From assembly GCA_026225435.1 (NCBI GenBank), contig JAMFST010001411.1:1-11577 (forward strand): a DNA stretch of 11,577 nucleotides. The letters run 5' to 3'. Numbering within the stretch: the first letter of the stretch is position 1; each line of letters begins with the position of its first letter. A program made the translations under genes and the position numbers. Positions 1 through 7,119 of this stretch are shown here, piece by piece. Source of the stretch: Labilithrix luteola (GTDB lineage: Bacteria; Myxococcota_A; Polyangia; Polyangiales; Polyangiaceae). The notes under the pieces are model-generated. The model saw only the letters and a list, made by a program, of their open reading frames with translations, was not told where the DNA came from and did no database searches.

Positions 1-1458
1 CCCCCAGCCGCGACCGAAGCCGAAGGCGGCGCCGGTGGTCGGGTTCTCGGTGAAGAAGGCGCTGACCACGCCGGCCTGGCGCGCGGCGTCGGCGATCGTG
101 ACCACGTCTGGCGGCAAGGCCGCGTCGGCGTCGTTGAGCCGCGCGCGGAACGCGGGCAACCCACTCAGCATCGAGGCCATGGCGGACGCGGGGTACGACG
201 ACGAGGCGCGGTGGGCGTAGAAGGTGGCGCCGTCGTGGGCGAGCGCGGCGAGCTCCGGCATCGCCGCGCCCCCGCCGGACACCGCGCCGTAGGGGACCAT
301 TCGCCTGGGCGTGAGGTCACCGTCGACGAGCAGCACGACGCCGCGCAGGTTCGGCGCGGGAGCGACCGTGGCGCCGCCGCTTCCGACGAGCTTCGGCTCA
401 CCGACGAGGACGCGGGTCCCCTTGCTCGCCTGGGTCACCGCCACCTCGAGGAAGGCGAGCCGCGGCTGCCCCTCCGCGGGGAGCGGCAGGTCCACCGTCT
501 GCCAGCGCGTGGTGTCCGACGCCTGCAGATGGATGGACGCCAGCTCCGCCATCGGAGCGCGATCGCGGCGCTCGCGGATGACGACCTGCGCGTCGTCACC
601 GCCGGCCAGGGCGAGCAGCATCTGCACGCGCCCGGAAGCGGGGAGCGGGGCGGCGCAGCGGACGAAGCCGGGCGCCCGCAAGGAGAGCGCCGCGTGGTTC
701 TCGCCGCCGACGGTCGGCGTGGTGAGCGTGTCGCCGCGGGTCGGGGCGGCGTACGTCTGATCCGAGGTCCCCGCGCCCACGTGGACCCAGTCGACCTCGG
801 CGGGCGCCGAGACCCCCTTGGGTGTGGCGAAGTGGAGCGTGACCTCGTTGCTCCCCTCGACGAGCGCGGCGAACGGCGCGTGGAGCGAGACGACCTGCGA
901 GCCCTCGTTCGGGCCGCGACCGAGCGAGGCAGTGCCGATGGTGCGGCCGTTGAGCGTGGCGGTCACGCTGCGGGCGAAGGGGGCCCGGAAGCGGACGTCC
1001 ACCGAGGTGACCGGCGGATCGCTGGGGGCGCTGTCCTCGGGAAAGCCGTAGAACGAGAGCGTGATGGTGCGGTCGCGCAAGCGCGCCCAGGTGGCGCCGT
1101 CGCGCTCGACGTCGTCGACCAGCGGCCGGGCGATGCGATCGCCGTAGTGGCGGCGCATCGAGGGGTCGCCGGCGTCGAGGAGCACGCCGTCATGACCGAG
1201 CACGCAGGTGTCGAGGTGCTTGAGGAGCGGGTAGACCTGCCCGTCATCGTCGCCGGTCGCGGCGCCGCTCGCGCCGTTCGAATCACCGGATGCCCCTGCG
1301 GAAGCGGACGGCGCGCTGGTTGCGCGCGGCGAATCGCTGGAGCCGTTCCCGCTGGTGCCGTCGTGGCTGCGACCGCAGCCCGAGGAGCAGGCGGTCGCCA
1401 GCGACGCCGTCGCGACCGCGGCGGCCAGACGGACCGCACGCGCGACCGCGATCGACAT
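1..1458 (-). CDS. Sulfatase/alkaline-phosphatase-superfamily lipoprotein, C-terminus cut by window edge
   Basis: 486 codons are visible; the frame is still open at base 1. The start is the ATG at 1458, two bases after the stop of the upstream gene, so translation is probably coupled; no good Shine-Dalgarno is seen. The N-terminus is a lipoprotein signal peptide ending ..LATAC, with the lipidated Cys at 24 and no Asp at +2, which suggests outer-membrane sorting. Residues 30-65 are a Ser/Gly/Ala-rich tether. Residues about 100-365 look like beta-sandwich modules with no clear family. From about 372 the sulfatase fold starts: VVLLVDGDL carries metal-ligand Asp candidates D379 and D381, followed by MPELAALAHDGATF and the nucleophile segment SSYPASAMASMLSGL. 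At the C/S-x-P-x-R position it reads S421-Y-P-A-S425: Ser for Cys, and no Arg. A hydrolase or transferase of sulfate or phosphate esters at the cell surface is the best guess; substrate unknown. It could also be a non-catalytic relative. The distal metal ligands lie outside the window. Confidence 0.8.
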   Translation of the reverse strand, partial: MSIAVARAVRLAAAVATASLATACSSGCGRSHDGTSGNGSSDSPRATSAPSASAGASGDSNGASGAATGDDDGQVYPLLKHLDTCVLGHDGVLLDAGDPSMRRHYGDRIARPLVDDVERDGATWARLRDRTITLSFYGFPEDSAPSDPPVTSVDVRFRAPFARSVTATLNGRTIGTASLGRGPNEGSQVVSLHAPFAALVEGSNEVTLHFATPKGVSAPAEVDWVHVGAGTSDQTYAAPTRGDTLTTPTVGGENHAALSLRAPGFVRCAAPLPASGRVQMLLALAGGDDAQVVIRERRDRAPMAELASIHLQASDTTRWQTVDLPLPAEGQPRLAFLEVAVTQASKGTRVLVGEPKLVGSGGATVAPAPNLRGVVLLVDGDLTPRRMVPYGAVSGGGAAMPELAALAHDGATFYAHRASSSYPASAMASMLSGLPAFRARLNDADAALPPDVVTIADAARQAGVVSAFFTENPTTGAAFGFGRGWG

Positions 1459-1460
1459 CT

Positions 1461-4295
1461 TCAGGGGGTCTCGGGAGCGACCTTGGCGGCCGCACCGGAC
1501 GGCTGCGGGGACGTGCTCATCGAGTCGTATGCGTATACGCCGGCCCCGGTGGCGAGAGCGAGCGCGATGACGATCGGCCAGCCGCGGCTCGACCGCTTCT
1601 TGAGCCCCGGGATGGTCGTGCTCACTGGCTCGGCCGGCGCAGCCTTGGCGACCTTCGCCGCTGCGGCCTGGGCCGCGCGGGTGGTCGCGGCGCGCGGCGC
1701 GGTGGTCACGCTGAGGCGCTTGCTCGGCTGCGAGGGGTCGACGGTGACCGGGATGGACATCTCGTCGCTCTCCCAGAAGCCGACCGGCGCGTCGTCGACG
1801 TCGGTCTCGTCGGCGCTCTTCGCGTGGCCCGACGACGCCGCGCCCACCGAGCCGTAGGCCGGGGTGTGCGCGTCGCTCTTGCGGGCGAGGGCGATGACCG
1901 GCGACGGCGAGATGTCGAGGCGGTCGCGGAAGGCGGCGGCTCCGGCGACGTCGTCGTCCCCGTCGTAGCCGGCCGACTCGAGCGCGCCGTCCCCTTCGAG
2001 CGCGTCAGCGGGCATCTCGTCGTCGTCGCTGCTGACGTCCGGCGGCGGCGGCGTGGGGGAGCGGAAGGGGATGAGCGAGCGCTTGCCCGCGGGGCGGAGA
2101 CTCTCCTCGCCGCGCATCACGCGCCCGATGCGCTCGACGGCGGGGGTGAGCAGATCGATCCCGCCCTCGCCCTGCACTGCGGCGATGGAGCCGCGCGTGG
2201 CCAGGTCGGAGAGGAGGTCGTCGAGCAAGGTCGGATCGACCGCCCCCTCGAGAAGGAGCGAGCGCGGCGAGGTGCCGGAGGCGATGCGGGCCACCCAGCC
2301 ACGGCTCGGCTCGGGGGTCGCGCGGAGGTAGGCGTCGAGGGCGTCGTCGTCGATCTGGATGCGCTCGACCTTGGTCAGCGCCGCGCCGGTGGTGACCATG
2401 GTGGCGGCGCGCGCGCGGGCCAGCGCCGGAGCGAGCAGCTCGCTGAGCGTCCCCTTGAGATCGCGGGTGACCTCGCTGCGGCTCGGCTCCACGGTGAAGC
2501 GGCCGGCGCCGATTCCGAGCGCGTGGGCGAGGGCGATCTCGCCGCGGACGAAGCTGCCGTCGGCGGACGCACGCGAGGCGCGGAAGGGGACGCCTTCGCG
2601 GACCTCGACCTCGTACAGGAAGGAGGCGTCGCGGAGCGAGATGCGCGCCGAGCGACGGTTGGAGCAGACGATCTCGAGGAGCGAGCGGACGGTGAGGCCG
2701 TCGAGGCGACCGCGCACCTCGTCCTCGGCGCGCAGGCGAGCTTCGACCCGGGCGCGGGACTTGAGCACCTCGCGGACGCGGGCCACGATGGCTCGCGAGT
2801 CGCTCTCCTTGCGCATGTAGGCGGCCGCCGAGGCGCCGAGCTCGCGCACGCGCTGCAGCAGATCTTCCTTCCACGACAGGAGCACCACCGGCGTGTCGCG
2901 CAGGGCGACGTCGCGCTTCATCGCGCGGCACAGGGCGAAGCCGTCCATGCCGGGCATGAGGATGTCGCTGATGACGAGGTCCGGCTGCACGCGGAAGGCG
3001 AGCTCCAGCGCGGCGCGTCCGTCCATCGCCTCGTGCACCGTGCAGCCGGCGGCGCGGAGCAGATCGGCGAGGAACCAGGTGACGCCCGGGTCATCGTCGG
3101 CCACGACCACGCGGCGGCCGTGCAGGCGCACCTCGGGCGAGGCGCCGCGCGCGCGGGTCGATCGATCCGAGCGCGCGACGTCGCCGTGCAGCCACGGCGC
3201 CAGCGCGATGGCCCCTTCCGGTCCCTGCCCGGAGAAGCGCACCACACCGTCGGTCCGGGCCGTGACCACCTCGCGGATGCGCGCGATGGCTCCCCACATG
3301 GCGCCGATCACCTCGGCTCCATCCCCCAGCGGGATCTTGCAGTTGCGCGCGCCGTCGACATCGGCGAGCAGCGCCTGCTTCACTTCTTGCGAGAGGCGCT
3401 CGGCCAGCTCGGTCATCGTCGGCTCGCCCAGCGGCAGCCGCTCGGTCTTCCCTTCGCGCATGGCGATGGCGCGTTCGCAGGCGCGGCGCAGGGTGCCGCG
3501 GATGAGCGGCTTCTCGAAGGTGCGCGACGCGCCCATGGCGACGAAGCGCTCGGCGTCTCCCGGGCGGGCGAAGGTGCCCACCACGATCAGCGGCACCGGC
3601 TCGGTGACCTCGTCGTCGGCCAGCGCCTCGAGAAACAGCTCCGCGTCCTTCACGTCGGCGTCGAGGACGATGACGTCGGGGGCGAGCGAGCGGGCGCGGT
3701 CGATGGCGACCTGCACGTCGTCGCTGCGCTCGCACTCGAAGGAGGCGCGCGTGCTGCCGGTGTCGTCGCCGAGCGCGTCGACCAGCGACTGCCCGCCGAC
3801 CACCAGCGAGGTGTAGGGGAGCTCGGTGTCGAGCGGGAGGACGACGTCGTCGAATTTCTCGATAGCCGCGCTGTCACGGCCGCTCTGGCTCTTGCGACGC
3901 GCCGTGCGCGACTCGCTCCAGGCGAGCGCGGGGAGGTCGTCGAGGATCTGCCCGAGGAGCGCGGCGTCCTTCTCGGAGATGAGGGTCGGCTTGGCGCCGG
4001 TGACGCCGCCGCCGTTGGCGCGGTCGATGATGGCGAGCGCCTCGCCCAGCGAGCTGGCCATGATGTCGAACTTGAGCAGCTTGGCGCCGGCCGAGACCGC
4101 GTGCAGCTTGCGCCGCAGCTCGGCGAGGTTGGCGGCGTTGCCTTCCCCGCGGGTGAGCGTGGGCAGAAGGGTGCGCGCGTCGGCTACACGGCGACCGAGG
4201 GTGGCCACGAAGTCGGCCCCGATACCGCCCATCCCCTCGCTCTTCGGAGCTTCGGTCTCGAAGTCGGACTGATCCGTCACTTGCCGCTCGGTCAT
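1461..4295 (-). CDS. Hpt-REC-REC-DUF4388 phosphorelay protein with C-terminal membrane helix
   Basis: 944 residues, predicted signalling protein with no histidine kinase domain. The start is ATG 4295 (MTERQVTD..), directly preceded by AAAAGG; an open extension upstream to 4481 would cross the divergent gene's start and looks unreal. Domains in order: Hpt-like four-helix segment about 28-125, with phosphorylatable His65 in LRRKLHAVSAGAKLLKF; receiver-like domain about 161-275, retaining D212 (VIVLDADV) and K262 (EKPL) but lacking the N-terminal acidic pair; uncharacterised helical region about 285-375; intact receiver 394-515 with D400-D402, phospho-acceptor D444 in VISDILMPGMDGF, S474 and K496; DUF4388 about 528-740; acidic and Pro/Ala-rich linker about 745-900; basic KKRSSRG, then a hydrophobic helix 906-923 and a 20-residue tail. 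DUF4388 with receivers is common in myxobacteria. Most of the protein should be cytoplasmic, tethered by its tail. The partner kinase is not in the window. Confidence 0.88.
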   Translation of the reverse strand: MTERQVTDQSDFETEAPKSEGMGGIGADFVATLGRRVADARTLLPTLTRGEGNAANLAELRRKLHAVSAGAKLLKFDIMASSLGEALAIIDRANGGGVTGAKPTLISEKDAALLGQILDDLPALAWSESRTARRKSQSGRDSAAIEKFDDVVLPLDTELPYTSLVVGGQSLVDALGDDTGSTRASFECERSDDVQVAIDRARSLAPDVIVLDADVKDAELFLEALADDEVTEPVPLIVVGTFARPGDAERFVAMGASRTFEKPLIRGTLRRACERAIAMREGKTERLPLGEPTMTELAERLSQEVKQALLADVDGARNCKIPLGDGAEVIGAMWGAIARIREVVTARTDGVVRFSGQGPEGAIALAPWLHGDVARSDRSTRARGASPEVRLHGRRVVVADDDPGVTWFLADLLRAAGCTVHEAMDGRAALELAFRVQPDLVISDILMPGMDGFALCRAMKRDVALRDTPVVLLSWKEDLLQRVRELGASAAAYMRKESDSRAIVARVREVLKSRARVEARLRAEDEVRGRLDGLTVRSLLEIVCSNRRSARISLRDASFLYEVEVREGVPFRASRASADGSFVRGEIALAHALGIGAGRFTVEPSRSEVTRDLKGTLSELLAPALARARAATMVTTGAALTKVERIQIDDDALDAYLRATPEPSRGWVARIASGTSPRSLLLEGAVDPTLLDDLLSDLATRGSIAAVQGEGGIDLLTPAVERIGRVMRGEESLRPAGKRSLIPFRSPTPPPPDVSSDDDEMPADALEGDGALESAGYDGDDDVAGAAAFRDRLDISPSPVIALARKSDAHTPAYGSVGAASSGHAKSADETDVDDAPVGFWESDEMSIPVTVDPSQPSKRLSVTTAPRAATTRAAQAAAAKVAKAAPAEPVSTTIPGLKKRSSRGWPIVIALALATGAGVYAYDSMSTSPQPSGAAAKVAPETP

Positions 4296-4356
4296 CCTTT
4301 TGCCGGTATCAGAGGGTGATCGCCGTGGCCCAATTTGCTGCAGACTCGTTCCCGTC
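4296..4356. promoter_or_regulatory. Shared divergent promoter region, phosphorelay gene / Eis-like gene
   Basis: 61 bp lie between the two divergent ATGs, and both promoters must lie here or inside the genes. Reading toward the minus-strand gene, a weak TTGGGC / 16 bp / TGATAC pair can be drawn, but it matches the sigma-70 consensus poorly. Toward the plus-strand gene only a loose CAATTT near 4331-4336 stands out, and there is no Shine-Dalgarno before ATG 4357. No convincing inverted repeat was found. The assignment rests on position only. Confidence 0.4.
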
Positions 4357-5583
4357 ATGACGACCGACCTCACGGTGGCTCCCGCGAAGGAATCCGAGAT
4401 CGAGCGGCTCATTGCCGTCCATTTGACCGCGTTTCCCAACGGCCGCGGGGTGGAGGTGCGACGGCGGAACTTTCTCGCCAACCCGCGCGGTGGCTTCGAC
4501 CGTCTCCTGGTCGCCCGGCGCGGTGGCGACGACGGCGAACCGGTCGGTCACGCCTTCCTCTTCGGGCTCGACGGCCTCTTCGGTGGCGCGAAGGTCCGCG
4601 TCGGCGGGATCGCCTCGGTCGGGGTCGCCACCGAGGCGCGCGGCTCGGGGGTGGCGCGCGTGCTCCTCGAGCACCTCCACGCGCAGTCGCTCGCCGAGGG
4701 GCACGCGATCACCATGCTCTACGCGTTTCGCCAGGGGTTCTACGCGCGTCACGGGTACGTCCAGGCGCCCAGCCAGCGCCGTCTGTCGATCGCCCCGGCG
4801 GCGCTCGCCCATTTCAAGAGCCGCGTGGCCGGCCATCACCTGCGAGTGGCCAACGGGGACGACCTTCCGCGGCTGCGCGAGCTGCACGCGCTGGAGGCGG
4901 CGCGGCACACCGGCTGGGTGCTTCGGACCGAGACGTCGTGGCTCCGCCTCCTGGCCGACGATAGGGTGAGCGTGATCGTCGCCGTGCGCGACGGTGTCAC
5001 CCGCGGCGCGATCTTCACCGCGCTGCTGCAGGACGAGTCGCACGCGCGCACCCGGCTGCGGGTCGACGATCTGCTCACCGAGGACGCCGAGGCACGCGCC
5101 GCGCTGTACGCCCACCTCCACGCGCAGCGCGATCAGGTCGCGGAGATCCTGCTCGAGGTTCCGGACGGAGATCCCCTGGAGCTCGCGCTCGTCGACGCCG
5201 ACGCGCACGGATTCGGCGTCGAGGAGCTCGAGCACCCGCTGGGGATCGTATCCGGCGGGCCGATGATGCGCATCGTGGAGCCGGCGCGCGCGCTGGCGGC
5301 TCGCGGGTACACGGCGACGGTGGAGGACACGATCGTCCTCGAGGTCGACGGCCGGAAGCTCTCCGTCCACGCCGGCGCCGGAGTGCCCACGCGGGTGGAG
5401 GAGAGCGCGGAGCCGGCCGATCTGCGCCTCGACACGCGCGCGCTCACGGCGCTGGCCTTCGGCGGCTGGAAGGCATCGTCGCTGGTCGATCTCGGCTGGG
5501 CGGAGGTGCTGTCCGTGGATACCATCGTCCGCACCGAGCGTCTCTTCGCGCTGGCGCCGTTCTTCTCGCGCGATCCGTTCTGA
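4357..5583 (+). CDS. Eis-like GNAT N-acetyltransferase
   Basis: 408 residues, the usual length of Eis family proteins (about 400), which have two GNAT-type folds plus a sterol-carrier-protein-like C-terminal domain and acetylate amines from acetyl-CoA (aminoglycosides, Lys side chains or polyamines in studied members). The acetyl-CoA pyrophosphate loop is seen in VGVATEARGSGVARVLLEHL (about 88-107), followed by ITMLYAFRQGFYARHGY (118-134), a family hallmark; Y129 falls where Mycobacterium tuberculosis Eis has its catalytic Tyr126. The protein ends in Phe (..SRDPF), as in that Eis, where the C-terminal carboxylate takes part in catalysis. The start is ATG 4357 (MTTDLTVAPAKE); the 19 upstream in-frame codons from 4300 cross the divergent promoter and have no family similarity. 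There is no signal peptide, so it is cytoplasmic. The stop is 6 bp from the convergent reductase stop. The substrate cannot be read from the sequence. Confidence 0.88.
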   Translation: MTTDLTVAPAKESEIERLIAVHLTAFPNGRGVEVRRRNFLANPRGGFDRLLVARRGGDDGEPVGHAFLFGLDGLFGGAKVRVGGIASVGVATEARGSGVARVLLEHLHAQSLAEGHAITMLYAFRQGFYARHGYVQAPSQRRLSIAPAALAHFKSRVAGHHLRVANGDDLPRLRELHALEAARHTGWVLRTETSWLRLLADDRVSVIVAVRDGVTRGAIFTALLQDESHARTRLRVDDLLTEDAEARAALYAHLHAQRDQVAEILLEVPDGDPLELALVDADAHGFGVEELEHPLGIVSGGPMMRIVEPARALAARGYTATVEDTIVLEVDGRKLSVHAGAGVPTRVEESAEPADLRLDTRALTALAFGGWKASSLVDLGWAEVLSVDTIVRTERLFALAPFFSRDPF

Positions 5584-5589
5584 CCGAGC

Positions 5590-6633
5590 TCACGCCAGTG
5601 CGTGCGCGAACAGGCTCTCCGCCGTGTCCTCCAGGGTGCGCGCGGCCGGGCGCGGCTCCCATCCCAGCAGCGCTCGCGCCTTCACCGAGCTGAACTCGCG
5701 TCGCTCGCGCAGTCGGGGAGCGAGGAAGCGCGCATCCTCGCGGACCAGCGCGGCCAGGCGAACGACCAGATCGGGCATCACGCGCGTCGGCACCTTCTTC
5801 GCGCGCGTACCGAGGCGCTCGCGCAGGATCGCGGCGATCTCCGCCAGCCAGAGGTGCTCCGGAGCAGCGAGGAAGCGCTCGTTCGCGGCGGCCGGTGCGA
5901 CCATCGCCCGCAGGTGCAGGTCGACCAGATCGCGCACGTCGACGAGCGAGAACCCGATCCGCGGAATCGCCGGCATCCGGCCGTTGAGGAGCCGTTCGAC
6001 GAGCTCCACCGAGCCGGAGACCGAGCCGGTCATCACCGGTCCCAGGATCAACCCTGGCAAGATCGTCGTCACCGACAGGCCGCCGCTCCCCGTCGCCGCT
6101 CGGCGCTCCACGAAGTCCCAGATCGCGCGCTCGGCGAGCGTCTTCGAGCGCGAGTAGTTGTCGACGCCCGGTCGGGCGGGATCGGTCCAGACGCTCTCGT
6201 CGGCTGGCTCCGCCTCGTCGCCGGCGTGGACCGTCATGGACGCGACGACGGACGAGGTGGTCACCACGCGCTCGACTCCGGCGCGCGCCGCGGCTTCGAG
6301 CACGCGGAGCGAACCGGCACGCGCCGGTCCCAGCAGATCGACGTTCCGTCCCATCCCCTGCCCCATCGGCGAGGCCACGTGGATCACGTGGCGGCACCCG
6401 GAGACGGCGGCGTCCCATCCTTCGTCGCGGGTAAGGTCGGCGAGGTGCACGGTGAGGCGATCGGCCGGATCGACCTGGGTGGCCACCGCGGCGCGCAGGG
6501 GCGCCTCCTTGCTCGCGCTCCGCACGGTCGTGCGCACCCGCAGCCCGCGGCGCAGGAGCTCGACGATCATCCAGCCCGCGACGTAGCCCGAGCCGCCGGT
6601 CACGAGGACCGTCGTGTCTGGTTTCAGTTCCAT
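5590..6633 (-). CDS. NAD(P)-dependent extended short-chain reductase/epimerase, dihydroflavonol-reductase-like
   Basis: 347 residues. The start is ATG 6633 (MELKPDTTVLV), because the Rossmann fold begins just after it; the frame stays open upstream to 7041 but only opposite the HxlR gene. The N-terminal dinucleotide motif is TGGSGYVAG (12-20). R38 and K42 in the loop after strand beta-2 (TTVRSASK) favour NADPH. Next come HVASP (85-89), typical of dihydroflavonol reductase and aldehyde/ketone reductases of this group, VTTSS (124-128) with the catalytic Ser, and Y160-x3-K164 in DNYSRSKTLAE, so the catalytic triad is complete. The C-terminal half has a variable substrate-binding region. It probably reduces a carbonyl compound in the cytoplasm; an epimerase role is less likely. 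It is divergent from an HxlR regulator, and that pairing suggests induction by an electrophilic or aldehyde substrate (inference). Confidence 0.88.
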   Translation of the reverse strand: MELKPDTTVLVTGGSGYVAGWMIVELLRRGLRVRTTVRSASKEAPLRAAVATQVDPADRLTVHLADLTRDEGWDAAVSGCRHVIHVASPMGQGMGRNVDLLGPARAGSLRVLEAAARAGVERVVTTSSVVASMTVHAGDEAEPADESVWTDPARPGVDNYSRSKTLAERAIWDFVERRAATGSGGLSVTTILPGLILGPVMTGSVSGSVELVERLLNGRMPAIPRIGFSLVDVRDLVDLHLRAMVAPAAANERFLAAPEHLWLAEIAAILRERLGTRAKKVPTRVMPDLVVRLAALVREDARFLAPRLRERREFSSVKARALLGWEPRPAARTLEDTAESLFAHALA

Positions 6634-6640
6634 ACGTGGG

Positions 6641-6672
6641 TACTTGCGGTGACCACATTTCCGGCGCAAGAA
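6641..6672. promoter_or_regulatory. Candidate HxlR operator (inverted repeat)
   Basis: TACTTGCG at 6641-6648 is matched by CGCAAGAA at 6665-6672: a perfect 6-bp inverted repeat (CTTGCG/CGCAAG) that becomes 7 of 8 with the outer bases. The half-site centres are 24 bp apart, a little over two helical turns. HxlR-family dimers such as YodB bind TACT-type half-sites. The right half overlaps the HxlR Shine-Dalgarno, so binding would be autorepressive and would also cover the reductase promoter region. In random GC-rich DNA a 6-bp repeat can occur by chance. Confidence 0.4.
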
Positions 6673-6674
6673 GG
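6669..6674 (+). promoter_or_regulatory. Ribosome binding site of the HxlR gene
   Basis: AGAAGG lies 7 bases before ATG 6682. It is the clearest Shine-Dalgarno in the window and fixes this start over the long in-frame extension upstream. Confidence 0.7.
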
Positions 6675-6681
6675 CACCTCG

Positions 6682-7113
6682 ATGGCCCCACGTCACCCCA
6701 AGGTTACCGGCCCCTGCACCGCCGTCTTCGACGTGCTCCCGCCCGCCGAGTGCGAGTCGGTCGGTGCGGTCCTCTCGCGCGTCGGCGACAAGTGGTCGAT
6801 CCTCGTCATCTACCTGCTGTCGGGCGGCCCGATGCGCTTCAGCGAGCTGAAACGACGCATCGGGTCCATCTCCCAGAAGGTCCTCACCTCGACCTTGCGC
6901 GGCCTCGAGCGCGACGGCTATCTCGTGCGGCACGTGACGCCGGCGAGCCCGCCGCAGGTGTCCTACGAGCTCACCTCGCTCGGTCGCGACGTGCTCGCTC
7001 CGGTCACCGCGCTCGCCATGTGGGCCTTCGGTCGGCGCCACGAGGTCGAGGCGTCGCGCAAGGCCTTCGACCGGCGCGCCGCTCGTATCGCGGGCTCCGC
7101 CGCCGACGCCTGA
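6682..7113 (+). CDS. HxlR-family (DUF24) winged-helix transcriptional regulator
   Basis: 143 residues, within the usual 100-150 of the family. The core runs from about 24 to 120: ESVGAVLSRVGDKWSILVIYLL (helix 1-2 hallmark GDKWS at 35-39), MRFSELKRRIGSISQKVLTSTLRGLERDGYLVR (recognition helix region about 51-83), a wing with PPQVSYELTSLG, then a dimerisation helix with a WAFGRRHE-like segment. C24 sits just before the first core helix, where redox- or electrophile-sensing HxlR proteins such as YodB carry their regulatory Cys; C12 is a second Cys. The AGAAGG site 7 bases upstream decides the start. It is divergently paired with the reductase gene and is probably its regulator and autoregulated (inference). 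It converges on the TetR gene with a 6-bp gap. Confidence 0.9.
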   Translation: MAPRHPKVTGPCTAVFDVLPPAECESVGAVLSRVGDKWSILVIYLLSGGPMRFSELKRRIGSISQKVLTSTLRGLERDGYLVRHVTPASPPQVSYELTSLGRDVLAPVTALAMWAFGRRHEVEASRKAFDRRAARIAGSAADA

Positions 7114-7119
7114 GCGGGA

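Larger units (their letters stand above)
6634..6681. promoter_or_regulatory. Divergent promoter region, reductase / HxlR regulator
   Basis: 48 bp separate the two divergent start codons. The region must hold the core control of both genes and contains the inverted repeat annotated separately. It is visibly less GC-rich than the flanks around ACCACATTT. No clear -35/-10 pair was identified on either strand. Confidence 0.5.

Noticed and set aside
211..1857. A plus-strand open frame of about 548 codons opposite the sulfatase-like gene
   Set aside because: It spans two minus-strand genes and their junction, has an Arg/Gly/Ala/Val-rich product without motifs, and covers a lipoprotein signal and sulfatase motif on the other strand.
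2000..2060. Repetitive GTCGTC and GGCGGC runs as a tandem repeat
   Set aside because: They encode the Asp/Ser-rich and poly-Pro part of the linker in the phosphorelay protein; short codon-level repeats, not a separate element.
1290..4319. A plus-strand open frame of about 1009 codons opposite the phosphorelay gene
   Set aside because: It is a mirror of strong G/C third-position bias in the minus-strand gene. Its product is low-complexity and rich in Gly, Ala, Arg, Glu, Asp and His with no domain, while the opposite frame shows clear receiver and DUF4388 motifs.
6375..6390. Two close CACGTGG copies (palindromic CACGTG cores)
   Set aside because: They lie inside the reductase coding region and are explained by codons; no link to a promoter is visible.
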